Counted from the stretch's first letter, positions 1 to 8,213 are shown. The stretch is 13,874 nt of DNA from Rubrivivax sp. (GCA_020851615.1 JADZCL010000046.1:1-13874); one strand, 5' to 3'. Notes: a model not told the origin generated them from the letters alone. Numbers and translations are program-made.

Positions 1-620
1 CGCCGCACGCCCGGGCGCGGGGCCCCTTCGCGGGCCCAGGCCGGGCCGTCGAACCAGGGCGCACCGTGCAGCGCATCGGCCAGCATCGGCAGGGCATCCA
101 GGCCCCAGAAAAGACGGCCCTCGAGCTCGAAGCTGGGCACGCCGAAGACCCCCTGCGCCAGGGCCGTGGCGGTGAGCGCGCGCAGTTCGTCCTTCACGGC
201 CGCCGAGTTCGGGTCGCGCGCGGGCGCAAGCTCGGCCTGCAGCGCCGCCAGCCGCTGCGGCGCGTCGGCGTGCGCGCCGCCCTGCCAGACATGGCGCAGG
301 ATGGCTTCGACGACACGGCGGTTGGGCCCGCAAGCCAGCGCCAGGCGCAGCAGGGGCAGCGGGTTGAACGGGTGTTCCGCCGGCGTATCCAGCCCGATCC
401 CATGCCGCTGCGCCAGCCAATGCACATGGCGCAGCGTCCAGGCCCGCTTGGGCTCGATCTCCGCGGGGCCCTTGTTGGCATGCTGCTGCAGCAGCGCCGC
501 CAGCAGCACGGGCCGGTACTGGACCGCATGGCTCGTGCCCTGCAGCACTTCGGGCAGGCGCTCGAAGGCAAGATAGGCAAACGGCGATATCGGATCGAAC
601 CAGAAGGTGATGGTCTTCAT
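1..620 (-). CDS. 2-hydroxychromene-2-carboxylate isomerase-like protein (DsbA/kappa-GST fold), C-terminus off the window
   Basis: The frame is open from an ATG at 620 to the left edge, giving 206 codons with no stop; the family is usually about 200 residues, so little is missing. The N-terminus MKTITFWFDPISPFAYLAFE carries the xDxxSPxxYL signature of HCCA isomerases and kappa-class glutathione transferases, with Ser12 at the expected glutathione-contacting position. The C-terminal part has the typical GVFGVPSFELEGRLFWGLD block (about residues 160-178). Characterised members isomerise 2-hydroxychromene-2-carboxylate in naphthalene breakdown using glutathione, but no aromatic-degradation gene is seen here, so the substrate is unknown. 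Its ATG overlaps the stop of the YbaK-like gene (ATGA, 617-620), making it the distal gene of the liu operon. A general glutathione-dependent role is equally possible. Family assignment is firm; function is inferred. Confidence 0.85.
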   Translation of the reverse strand, partial: MKTITFWFDPISPFAYLAFERLPEVLQGTSHAVQYRPVLLAALLQQHANKGPAEIEPKRAWTLRHVHWLAQRHGIGLDTPAEHPFNPLPLLRLALACGPNRRVVEAILRHVWQGGAHADAPQRLAALQAELAPARDPNSAAVKDELRALTATALAQGVFGVPSFELEGRLFWGLDALPMLADALHGAPWFDGPAWAREGAPRPGVR

Positions 621-1126
621 GCGGGTCGGGGCTCCTGCACGACGTCGGCCACCGGCGCACCGGTGAGGGCCACGAGTTGCTGCGGCGAGAGCGGGAAGAC
701 CCCGTTGGGGTGCCCGGCCGCCGCCCACAGGAGCTCGAAGCGGAACAGCTCGCGATCGATCAGCAGCACCGGCGCCACGGCATGCCCGACCGGCGAGACG
801 CCACCGATCGAGAAGCCGGTGGCAGCCTTGACGAAGTCGGCATCGGCGCGCGCCAGCGCCCCGGTGATCGCGGCCACACGCTTCTCGTCCACGCGCCGGT
901 CGCCGCTGGCCACGACCAGCACCGCCGCATCGTCGGCCTTGCGCCGGAACACCACGCTCTTGGCGATCTGCCCCACGCTCACGCCCAGCGCATCGGCCGC
1001 CTCCTGGCTCGTGCGTGCGCTCGTGTCCAGCCACAGCGGCGCATGCGGGTGGCCGCGCTCGGCCAGCACGCGCGCCACGCGCTGGAAGCCTTCGGGTCGC
1101 GCCTGCAGGCCGTCGTCAGGCGTCAT
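617..1126 (-). CDS. YbaK/aminoacyl-tRNA deacylase-like protein
   Basis: This 169-residue protein matches the YbaK/ProX/PrdX family of free-standing editing domains, which hydrolyse mischarged tRNAs such as Cys-tRNA(Pro) or Ala-tRNA(Pro) in the cytoplasm. Visible family marks are the central segment with Lys56 (IAKSVVFR, where YbaK has its key lysine), the glycine-rich loop GGVSPVGH (108-115) and the late block AAGHPNGVFPLS (136-147). Length fits the family (150-170 residues). The start ATG at 1126 overlaps the stop of the HMG-CoA lyase gene in an ATGA, and its own stop overlaps the next ATG the same way, so translation is probably coupled. I see no link between tRNA editing and leucine breakdown; it may simply ride in the operon. 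The exact tRNA substrate cannot be read from the sequence. Confidence 0.85.
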   Translation of the reverse strand: MTPDDGLQARPEGFQRVARVLAERGHPHAPLWLDTSARTSQEAADALGVSVGQIAKSVVFRRKADDAAVLVVASGDRRVDEKRVAAITGALARADADFVKAATGFSIGGVSPVGHAVAPVLLIDRELFRFELLWAAAGHPNGVFPLSPQQLVALTGAPVADVVQEPRPA

Positions 1127-2043
1127 GATGTTGCCTGCGGCCCGCTGCGGCGGGCCAGCAGGGCGCGGCTGACGCGGGACACCGGGGCGCGCCCCAGCGC
1201 GTTCGAGATGAAGGCCGCGGTGTCGACCAGACGGTCCAGGTCCAGGCCCGTTGCGATGCCCATGCCGTGCAGCATGAAGACCACATCCTCGGTGGCGACG
1301 TTGCCGGTGGCGCCCTTGGCGTAGGGGCAGCCGCCCAGCCCGGCGATGCTGGTGTCGAAAGTCGCGATGCCCAGCTCCAGGCAGGCGTAGATGTTGGCCA
1401 GCGCCTGGCCGTAGGTGTCGTGGAAATGGCCGCTCACTTCAGTCAGCGGATAGTGCGCCAGCGCGCGCTCCATCACCGCCTGCGCCGCCCGCGGCGTGCC
1501 CGTGCCGATGGTGTCGGCGATGCCGCAGTGGTCGACGCCGATGCCCTTCATCAGCACGACCACGCGTTCGACCTCACCCGGGCTGACGTGACCCTGGTAG
1601 GGGCAGCCCAGCGTGCACGAGATCGCGCCGCGCACCTTCACGCCCGCAGCGTGGGCGGCCTGCACGACCGGGGCGAAGCGCTCGATGCTCTCGGCGATCG
1701 AGCAGTTGATGTTGCGCCGGCTGAAGGCTTCCGTCGCGGCGGCGAACACGACGACCTCGTCGACACCGGCGGCCAGCGCGCCCTGCAGCCCCTGCAGGTT
1801 GGGTGCGAGTGCCGCATAGCGCACGCCGGGCTGGCGCGCGATCCCGCCCAGCACGGCCGCGTTGTCGGCCATCTGCGGCACCCACTTGGGGCTCACGAAG
1901 CTGGTGACTTCGATCTCGGTGCAGCCCGCGGCCTGCAGGCGTTGCACGAGCTCGATCTTCTGCGCCGTGGCAACCGGCTGCGCCTCGTTCTGCAGCCCAT
2001 CGCGCGGGCCGACTTCGACCAAGGTGACGCGCGAGGGGATCAC
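1123..2043 (-). CDS. liuE: Hydroxymethylglutaryl-CoA lyase
   Basis: Also called mvaB. It cleaves 3-hydroxy-3-methylglutaryl-CoA to acetoacetate and acetyl-CoA, the last step of leucine catabolism, in a metal-dependent TIM barrel. From the GTG at 2043 the protein is 306 residues, normal for bacterial lyases. The first strand VEVGPRDGLQNE supplies catalytic Arg14 and Asp15, GHFHDTYG gives metal-binding His206 and His208, and the signature GLGGCPYAKGATGN contains catalytic Cys239. The frame stays open to a GTG at 2073, but the GTG at 2043 is preferred because it forms a GTGA overlap with the liuD stop and puts the first beta strand at the usual distance from the N-terminus. It lies directly downstream of liuD, in pathway order. 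Confidence 0.95.
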   Translation of the reverse strand: MIPSRVTLVEVGPRDGLQNEAQPVATAQKIELVQRLQAAGCTEIEVTSFVSPKWVPQMADNAAVLGGIARQPGVRYAALAPNLQGLQGALAAGVDEVVVFAAATEAFSRRNINCSIAESIERFAPVVQAAHAAGVKVRGAISCTLGCPYQGHVSPGEVERVVVLMKGIGVDHCGIADTIGTGTPRAAQAVMERALAHYPLTEVSGHFHDTYGQALANIYACLELGIATFDTSIAGLGGCPYAKGATGNVATEDVVFMLHGMGIATGLDLDRLVDTAAFISNALGRAPVSRVSRALLARRSGPQATS

Positions 2044-4058
2044 GAGGCCACCGGGTCCTCTGCGGCCAGGCACAGCAGCTGGGCGCCTTCCGCCACCGGG
2101 TCACCGGGCGCGAAGAAGAGCTCGGCCACCTGGCCGTCGCGCGGTGCGCTGATGGTGTGCTCCATCTTCATGGCCTCCAGCACCGCCAGCGGCTGGCCGC
2201 GGCGCACGACGTCACCGGCGGCAACCAGGAAGGCGACCAGCTTGCCAGGCATCGGCGCGGCCAGGGTGCCGCCGTCGCTGGCGCGCTCGCCCGTGCGCGC
2301 CAGCGGGTCGGGCCGCTGCACCCACGCCGAGCCGCTCTCGGCAAAGACGCTGTAGTGCTCACCGTCGGCATAGACCGCAAGGCGCAGCTCGCGTTCGCCC
2401 AGGCGCACCGCGTGCACGTCGTCGCCAAGCGGCCGGGCCTCGATCGGCCAGCGCTGCCCGGCCATCTCCAGCAGCGTGCTGCCGTCGTGCAGGCGCACCA
2501 GCAGCACCGGCAGCGCCTGTCCGTCCACGATCAGGTCCAGCCGGCGCTGCGCGCCGCCGTGCAGCCGCCAGCCGTCGCGCCGCGACCAGGGGTCTGCGTC
2601 CTGCAGCCCCTGCTCCTGCGCACGCACGTGCGCAAGCACGCCGGCCGCAGCCACTTCGGGCGGCAGCGAGGGCTGGCCGAAGAGCTCGCCGCGGGCGCGC
2701 TCGATCAGTGCGGTGTCCAGGTCGGCCGTGGCAAAGGCGCGCGTGCCGATGACGCGGCGCAGGAAGGCGACGTTGCTGTGCAGGCCCACGATGTGCGTGT
2801 CGCGCAGCGCCGCGTCCAGCCGCGCCAGCGCCTGCGCGCGCGTCTGGCCGCAGACGATGAGCTTGGCGATCATCGAGTCGTAGTGGGGGCCAACGAAGTC
2901 GCCTTCGCTGAAGCCCGTGTCCACACGCGGGCGCACGGCGTCGGGCACGAAGCCCACGTGCGCAGGCCAGCGCATGGCCCGCAGCGTGCCGGTGGCGGGC
3001 AAGAAGTCCTTCTCCGGGTTCTCGGCGCAGATGCGGGCCTCGATCGCATGGCCGCGCAGGCTGACCTCGTCCTGCGTCAGCGGCAGCCGTTCGCCGGCGG
3101 CCACACGCAGCTGCCATTCGACGAGGTCCAGCCCGGTCACCGCCTCGGTCACCGGGTGCTCGACCTGCAGCCGCGTGTTCATCTCCATGAAGTAGGCCCG
3201 GATGTCGCCGTCGTCGAGCTCCTCGGCGACGAACTCGACCGTGCCCGCGCCGACGTAGCCGACCGCCTTGGCGGCCGCCACCGCCGCCGCGCCGATCTGC
3301 GCGCGCCGGGCCTCGCTGAGTCCGGGTGCGGGCGACTCCTCGAGCACCTTCTGGTGGCGCCGCTGCACCGAGCAGTCGCGCTCGCCGAGGTGGATGACGT
3401 TGCCGTGGCTGTCGCCGAAGACCTGGATCTCGATGTGCCGCGGCCGCGTCACGTAGCGCTCGACCAGGACATGGTCGCTGCCGAAGGCTACCTGCGCCTC
3501 GCGCTTGCAGCTGGCCAGGGCCGCCGCGAAGTCGGCCGCCCGCTCCACGCGGCGCATGCCCTTGCCCCCGCCACCGGCACTGGCCTTGATGAGCACCGGG
3601 TAGCCGATCGCGTCGGCCTCGCGCGCCAGGCGCGCGGGGTCGTTGTCCTGCCCATGGTAGCCGGGGACCAGCGGCACACCGGCCGTGGCCATCAAGGCCT
3701 TGGCGGCGGACTTGTCGCCCATCGCTGCGATCGCCGCCGGCGGCGGGCCGATGAAGACCAGCCCGGCATCGGCGCAGGCGCGTGCGAACGCCTCGTTCTC
3801 GGACAGGAAGCCGTAGCCCGGGTGCACGGCCCTGGCGCCGCTGCTGCGCGCGGCGTCGAGGATGCGCCGCGCCAGCAGGTAGCTCTCGCGCGGGGGACTG
3901 GCGCCGATGTGCACGGCCTCGTCACAGGCCAGCACATGGCGTGCGCGCGCGTCGGCGTCGGAATAGACGGCCACCGTGCGCACGCCCAGGCGGCGTGCGG
4001 TGGCGGCCACGCGGCAGGCAATCTCGCCGCGGTTGGCAATGAGGATCTTCTGGAACAT
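2040..4058 (-). CDS. liuD: Methylcrotonyl-CoA carboxylase, biotin-containing alpha subunit
   Basis: LiuD carboxylates its own biotin with ATP and bicarbonate and hands the carboxyl to LiuB, which puts it on 3-methylcrotonyl-CoA. The 672-residue protein has the N-terminal biotin carboxylase fold (MFQKILIANRGEIACRV), Lys116, ATP-grasp Lys158 and the glycine loop AGGGGKGM (161-168), then Glu275, Glu292, Asn294 and Arg296 (MEMNTRLQVEHPVTE). A linker/BT region follows, and a C-terminal biotinyl domain carries AMKM with the biotinylated Lys near 631. An ATG at 4058 is chosen over upstream starts: it begins the conserved domain and has GGAGAG a few bases before it, 14 bases after the DUF4126 stop. 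Propionyl- or geranyl-CoA carboxylase alpha subunits look similar; the liuB/liuC/liuE neighbours decide for methylcrotonyl-CoA. Confidence 0.93.
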   Translation of the reverse strand: MFQKILIANRGEIACRVAATARRLGVRTVAVYSDADARARHVLACDEAVHIGASPPRESYLLARRILDAARSSGARAVHPGYGFLSENEAFARACADAGLVFIGPPPAAIAAMGDKSAAKALMATAGVPLVPGYHGQDNDPARLAREADAIGYPVLIKASAGGGGKGMRRVERAADFAAALASCKREAQVAFGSDHVLVERYVTRPRHIEIQVFGDSHGNVIHLGERDCSVQRRHQKVLEESPAPGLSEARRAQIGAAAVAAAKAVGYVGAGTVEFVAEELDDGDIRAYFMEMNTRLQVEHPVTEAVTGLDLVEWQLRVAAGERLPLTQDEVSLRGHAIEARICAENPEKDFLPATGTLRAMRWPAHVGFVPDAVRPRVDTGFSEGDFVGPHYDSMIAKLIVCGQTRAQALARLDAALRDTHIVGLHSNVAFLRRVIGTRAFATADLDTALIERARGELFGQPSLPPEVAAAGVLAHVRAQEQGLQDADPWSRRDGWRLHGGAQRRLDLIVDGQALPVLLVRLHDGSTLLEMAGQRWPIEARPLGDDVHAVRLGERELRLAVYADGEHYSVFAESGSAWVQRPDPLARTGERASDGGTLAAPMPGKLVAFLVAAGDVVRRGQPLAVLEAMKMEHTISAPRDGQVAELFFAPGDPVAEGAQLLCLAAEDPVAS

Positions 4059-4072
4059 CGGCTCTCCGCGGC

Positions 4073-4711
4073 TCAACTCCGCCAGACGGGTGCAGGATGG
4101 GTCGCGCCGCGGCCGCTCAGCCGCCGCCACAGCGCGCGCACGAACTTGAAGGTCAGCACGATCAGCGTGAGCGCCAGCACCAGCACCACGGCCAGCACCG
4201 GAAAGAACCACAGCGGGTGCTCCCACGCCAGCCACAGCAGGGCCGGCACCGAGACGTCACCCAGCAGCGACAGCCCGACATTGGAAAAGGGCTCGGGCGA
4301 GGTGTTCACCGCGGCGCGCGTGCCCGCCTTGGCGGTGTGGGCGGTCGCCGCCAGCGTGCCGCCCAGCAGCCCGGCGACCACCGCCCAGGCGGCGTGGTCG
4401 CCGCCGAAGACGGCCGCCGCCAGGGCCGCACCCGCGGGGATGCGGATGAAGGTGTGCACGGTGTCCCACAGCGTGTCCAGCGCCGGGATCTTGTCGGCGA
4501 GGAACTCGATGGCCACCAGGACGCCGGCCACCGTGAGCACGATGGGGTTCTGCAGCACCGCCAGCCCCGAGGGCAACGGCACCCAGCCCAGCGCCCCGGC
4601 CGCACCGGTGAGGAAGACCACCGCGTAGAGCCGCATGCCGCTGCCAAAACCCAGCGCCGCGGCCAGCGCGGCGAGCTGCGTCATGTCGAGGGCACTCAGT
4701 TGGTTTTCCAT
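4073..4711 (-). CDS. DUF4126 family integral membrane protein
   Basis: A 212-residue hydrophobic protein with about five membrane-spanning or re-entrant stretches (near residues 11-42, 53-72, 92-124, 147-163 and 166-190) and a short basic C-terminal tail. Blocks GFGSGMRLY (21-29), EFLADKIPALDTLWDTVHTF (69-88) and HTAKAGTRAAVNTSPEPFSN (125-144) are what I recall as the conserved core of DUF4126, a family of unknown function in the inner membrane. The start ATG at 4711 lies inside the end of liuC, overlapping it by 16 bases, with GGGAG just upstream; a longer open frame to 4939 is low-complexity Arg/Gly and is not used. Its place between liuC and liuD suggests it is co-expressed with the carboxylase. 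A transport or membrane-quality role is possible but nothing in the sequence shows it. Confidence 0.85.
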   Translation of the reverse strand: MENQLSALDMTQLAALAAALGFGSGMRLYAVVFLTGAAGALGWVPLPSGLAVLQNPIVLTVAGVLVAIEFLADKIPALDTLWDTVHTFIRIPAGAALAAAVFGGDHAAWAVVAGLLGGTLAATAHTAKAGTRAAVNTSPEPFSNVGLSLLGDVSVPALLWLAWEHPLWFFPVLAVVLVLALTLIVLTFKFVRALWRRLSGRGATHPAPVWRS

Positions 4712-5481
4712 GCCGGCTCCCGTTTGTCGAGGAAGGAGCGTACCCCCTCGCGCCCTTCCGCGCTGGCCCGGATGTCGGCGATGCGGCAGGCGGTGTCCGC
4801 GCGCAGCGTCGCGTCGATGGGCCTTCCGGCAACGTCCTTCACCAACTGCTTGCAGGCCCGCACCGCGTGTGGCCCGTTGGCCACCAGCGCCCTGACGATG
4901 CCGCCCACCGCAGCGTCGAGTGCGCTTGCCGCCACGCATTCGTGGACCAGGCCGAGCGCCTGGGCGCGCGCAGCGTCGAAGCGTTCGGCCGTCAGGAACC
5001 AGCGCCGCGCGGCCCGCTCACCGAGTGCGCGCACGACGTAGGGGCCGATGGTCGCCGGCAGCAGACCCAGGCGCGCCTCGCTGAGGCAGAACTGCACGCC
5101 TTCGGCGGCCACCAGCACGTCGCAGCAGGCCGCCAGGCCGACACCGCCGGCATAGCAGTCGCCCTGCACGCGACCGACCACGGGCAGCGGGCAGGCATCG
5201 ATGGCCCACAGCATCTCGGCCAGCGCCTGCGCATCGGCGCGGTTCTGCTCCCAGCCGTAGTCGGCCATCGCGCGCATCCAGTTCAGGTCGGCCCCGGCGC
5301 AGAAGGCCTTGCCGCGTCCGCCGAGCACGATCACGCGCAGGTCGGCATCGACCGACAGCGTCTCTATCGCCGCACGCAGCCCGGCGATGAGCTCGGCGTT
5401 GAAGGCATTGCGCAGTTCCGGCCGGTTCAGCCAGACCTCTGCCACGTGCGCCTCGGGACGCAGGATCTCGATCCCGCTCAC
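4696..5481 (-). CDS. liuC: Methylglutaconyl-CoA hydratase (enoyl-CoA hydratase/crotonase family)
   Basis: LiuC hydrates 3-methylglutaconyl-CoA to HMG-CoA, between the carboxylase and the lyase. The 261-residue protein has the usual crotonase length. The two oxyanion-hole segments are visible: GKAFCAGADLNWM (57-69) and GDCYAGGVGLAACCD (107-121). The acidic residue of the second catalytic position is kept as Glu135 in CLSEARLGLLPATIGPYVV, while the first position (Glu144 of rat mitochondrial hydratase) is Gly115 here. As I remember, bacterial LiuC proteins commonly have this GGxVGL form, so it supports the LiuC subgroup rather than a defect. The start is GTG at 5481, overlapping the stop of the upstream GNAT-DinB gene in a GTGA. 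A different enoyl-CoA hydratase is conceivable, but the flanking carboxylase and lyase genes argue for LiuC. Confidence 0.9.
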   Translation of the reverse strand: MSGIEILRPEAHVAEVWLNRPELRNAFNAELIAGLRAAIETLSVDADLRVIVLGGRGKAFCAGADLNWMRAMADYGWEQNRADAQALAEMLWAIDACPLPVVGRVQGDCYAGGVGLAACCDVLVAAEGVQFCLSEARLGLLPATIGPYVVRALGERAARRWFLTAERFDAARAQALGLVHECVAASALDAAVGGIVRALVANGPHAVRACKQLVKDVAGRPIDATLRADTACRIADIRASAEGREGVRSFLDKREPAWKTN

Positions 5482-6515
5482 ACGATCTCCGGCTCGCGTT
5501 GCAGCATGTAGATCAGGTCCAGCTCCGGGGCCGCACGGCCCAGTGCCGTCAACGCCGCGCTGATCTGCCCGCGATGGTGCGTGCCATGGTTGAACACATG
5601 CGTGAGCACGGCCGCACCTCGCAGCGCGACGGCCTCGCCGTTGCGGCGGCGGTAGTGCACCAGACCCAGCAGCTGCGCCTCGGGCCAGTCGTCAAGCAGT
5701 GCCGTCCACGCGCGTGCAGCAGCCAGCCCCTGCTGCGCCAGCGCCGCGCGGTCGGCCTCCAGCTCGAGATCCAGCGCGATGGCCGGTGACAGCCCCTCCC
5801 GCAGGCGCGGCAGCCAGACATCGCGCTCCACCAGCAGCAGGTGGTTGAGCGTGCCGTGCACGCTGCGAAAGAACAGGCCCAGGTCACGCCGGTAGTCGGC
5901 CTCCGGCAGGTCCTGCAGCTGACGCTGCAGCTCCTGCGTGGCCCAGACGTGATAGCGCGCCAGCAGCCGCAGCTGCGCGCGCAGCGGCGACTCGTCGAGC
6001 GCCTTCTCCATGATCACGCTGCGGTAGGTGCGCCCCTCCCATTGCACATGGGCGACCTCGACAAAGCCCAGCCGCCGATAGAGCGCACGCAGCTCGACGG
6101 CCGGCTCGGCCGTGTTCAGCGCCACGCGCCGGTAGTTGCGTGCGCGTGCCCAGTCTTCGCAGGCGCTGACCAGGCGCCGCCCGATGCCCTGCTTCTGCAG
6201 GCCGGGATCGACCGCGAACTGGTGGAAGTGCGCTGTGTCGCGGTCCCGGAAGTGCGGCACATCCTCGGTCCACGGCGCGTCGTCCAGGTCGAAGGGCCCG
6301 CACACGGTGACGGTGCCGACGACGCGCCCGCGCTGCTCGGCAACGAAGCACTGCCCCTGCGCGGCGCGGCGCTCGGTCTCGGCCATCGTCCGCGTCGCCG
6401 CGCCCAGATTCATGCCGCGCACGGCCAGCGGCGCATAGGCCCGGTGCAGCAGGCTCGTCAGCGCCGCCAGCGAATCGCGGGCGGCCAGCGGGCGGATCTC
6501 GACGGCCTCGGACAT
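5478..6515 (-). CDS. GNAT N-acetyltransferase - DinB-family fusion protein
   Basis: A two-domain cytoplasmic protein of 345 residues. Residues about 5-172 form a GNAT domain beginning VEIRPLAARD, with HFHQFAVDP (strand 4) and the acetyl-CoA pyrophosphate loop QKQGIGRRL at 107-115, then ALYRRLGFVEV. Residues about 180-340 match the DinB/YfiT four-helix fold: LLARYHVWATQEL, SVHGTLNHLLLVERDVW, and HVFNHGTHHRGQ, with His220, His310 and His314 as the likely metal triad. DinB relatives include thiol-dependent S-transferases and many of unknown role. Neither the acetyl acceptor nor the DinB substrate can be told. An ATG at 6515 is chosen because the GNAT strand begins soon after; a GTG at 6539 would overlap the liuB stop as GTGA, and neither has a clear ribosome site. 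It lies between two pathway genes, liuB and liuC. Confidence 0.87.
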   Translation of the reverse strand: MSEAVEIRPLAARDSLAALTSLLHRAYAPLAVRGMNLGAATRTMAETERRAAQGQCFVAEQRGRVVGTVTVCGPFDLDDAPWTEDVPHFRDRDTAHFHQFAVDPGLQKQGIGRRLVSACEDWARARNYRRVALNTAEPAVELRALYRRLGFVEVAHVQWEGRTYRSVIMEKALDESPLRAQLRLLARYHVWATQELQRQLQDLPEADYRRDLGLFFRSVHGTLNHLLLVERDVWLPRLREGLSPAIALDLELEADRAALAQQGLAAARAWTALLDDWPEAQLLGLVHYRRRNGEAVALRGAAVLTHVFNHGTHHRGQISAALTALGRAAPELDLIYMLQREPEIV

Positions 6516-6535
6516 CGCGCGTGCGGGGCCGGGGT

Positions 6536-8146
6536 TCACATGCGGAAGACGCCGAACGCCGGGCGCTCGGGGATCGGCGCATTCAGGCTCGCCGAGATCG
6601 ACAGGGCCAGCACGCGGCGCGTGTCGGCCGGGTCGATGACGCCGTCATCCCACAGCCTTGCGCTGGCGTAATACGGGTGGCCCTGGTGCTCGTACTGCGC
6701 GAGGATGGGCTGCTTGAACGCGGCCTCGGCCTCGGTGCTCCAGGTGCCGCCCTTGGCCTCGATGGCGTCACGCCTGACGGTGGCCAGCACGTTGGCGGCC
6801 TGCTCACCCCCCATGACCGAGACGCGCGCGCTGGGCCACATCCAGAGGAAGCGCGGTGAGTACGCACGCCCGCACATGCCGTAGTTGCCGGCCCCGAAGC
6901 TGCCGCCGACGATGAGCGTGAACTTGGGCACCGTGGCGGTGGCCACGGCCGTCACCATCTTGGCACCGTGGCGTGCGATCCCTTCGTTCTCGTAGCGGCG
7001 CCCGACCATGAAGCCGGTGATGTTCTGGACGAAGATCAGCGGCACGCGCCGCTGGCAGCACAGCTCGATGAAGTGGGCGCCCTTCTGCGCGCTCTCGGAG
7101 AACAGGATGCCGTTGTTGGCGACGATGCCCACCGGCATGCCCTCGAGGTGCGCGAAGCCGGTCACCAGCGTGGTCCCAAAGCGCGCCTTGAACTCGTCGA
7201 ACTCGCTGCCGTCGACGAGGCGGGCGATGATCTCGCGCACGTCGTAGGGCTTTCGTGGATCGGCCGGGATGACGCCGTGCAGCTCCTGCGGGTCGAACAG
7301 TGGCGCCCGCGCCGGGCGCAGCACGAGCGGCTGTGCCTTGCGCCAGTTGAGGTTGCCCACGATGCGCCGCGCCAGCGCCAGCGCATGCAGGTCGTCCTCG
7401 GCCAGGTGGTCGGCCACGCCCGACAAGCGCGTATGCACATCGCCACCGCCCAGGTCCTCGGCCGACACCACCTCGCCGACAGCGGCCTTCACCAGCGGCG
7501 GCCCACCCAGGAAGATGGTGCCCTGGTTGCGCACGATGATGGCCTCGTCGCTCATCGCCGGCACGTAGGCGCCGCCGGCCGTGCAACTTCCCATCACGAC
7601 GGCGATCTGCGGAATGCCCTGGGCACTCAGGTTGGCCTGGTTGTAGAAGATGCGCCCGAAGTGCTCGCGGTCGGGGAAGACCTCGTCCTGCGTGGGCAGG
7701 TTGGCGCCACCCGAGTCGACAAGGTAGATGCAGGGCAGGCGGTTGTGCAGGGCGATTTCCTGCGCGCGCAGGTGCTTCTTGACGGTGAGCGGGAAGTAGC
7801 TTCCACCCTTGACGGTGGCGTCGTTGCAGACGATCACGCACTCGACCCCGGCCACGCGGCCGACCCCGGTGATGAGGCCGGCACCAGGTGCAGCGTTGTC
7901 GTAGACGTCCAGCGCGGCCAGCGCACCGACCTCGAGGAATGGCGTGTCGGCGTCGAGCAGCATCTCGACCCGCTCGCGCGGCAGCAGCTTGCCGCGCGCG
8001 GCATGGCGCTCGCGCGCCTGCGCACCGCCGCCCTCGGCGTTCTGGCGCAGCTTCGCACCGAGGTCGCCAACCTGCTGGCGCATCAGCGTGCTCGCGGCCT
8101 TGAACTCCTCGGAACGGACGTTGAGCTTGGACGTGAGCGTGGCCAT
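6536..8146 (-). CDS. liuB: Methylcrotonyl-CoA carboxylase, carboxyltransferase beta subunit
   Basis: LiuB transfers the carboxyl group from LiuD-bound biotin to the gamma carbon of 3-methylcrotonyl-CoA, giving 3-methylglutaconyl-CoA. The 536-residue length is exactly what the family shows. Two crotonase-like carboxyltransferase halves are visible. The N half has the block [19 protein letters not shown] and the oxyanion segment [20 protein letters not shown]; the C half has [30 protein letters not shown] and [20 protein letters not shown]. The C-terminus ends AFGVFRM, common in this subunit. The ATG at 8146 has GGAGA six bases upstream; a longer frame to 8275 reads through the operator and is rejected. 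It is the first gene of the operon, preceded by a palindromic site. Propionyl-CoA carboxylase beta subunits differ in the N-terminal block, so the call is firm. Confidence 0.95.
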   Translation of the reverse strand: MATLTSKLNVRSEEFKAASTLMRQQVGDLGAKLRQNAEGGGAQARERHAARGKLLPRERVEMLLDADTPFLEVGALAALDVYDNAAPGAGLITGVGRVAGVECVIVCNDATVKGGSYFPLTVKKHLRAQEIALHNRLPCIYLVDSGGANLPTQDEVFPDREHFGRIFYNQANLSAQGIPQIAVVMGSCTAGGAYVPAMSDEAIIVRNQGTIFLGGPPLVKAAVGEVVSAEDLGGGDVHTRLSGVADHLAEDDLHALALARRIVGNLNWRKAQPLVLRPARAPLFDPQELHGVIPADPRKPYDVREIIARLVDGSEFDEFKARFGTTLVTGFAHLEGMPVGIVANNGILFSESAQKGAHFIELCCQRRVPLIFVQNITGFMVGRRYENEGIARHGAKMVTAVATATVPKFTLIVGGSFGAGNYGMCGRAYSPRFLWMWPSARVSVMGGEQAANVLATVRRDAIEAKGGTWSTEAEAAFKQPILAQYEHQGHPYYASARLWDDGVIDPADTRRVLALSISASLNAPIPERPAFGVFRM

Positions 8147-8213
8147 GGTGTCTCCGGCAGGACTGCGCGTGATCGCTCGTTCTCTTCGTGCGCGCGCACA
8201 CGCCCCGCGCAAG

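Noticed and set aside
2157..4628. Long plus-strand open frame of 823 codons opposite liuD
   Set aside because: It is antisense to a strongly conserved carboxylase, its translation is Arg/His/Gln/Gly-rich low complexity with no domain, and such frames are expected opposite GC-rich genes.
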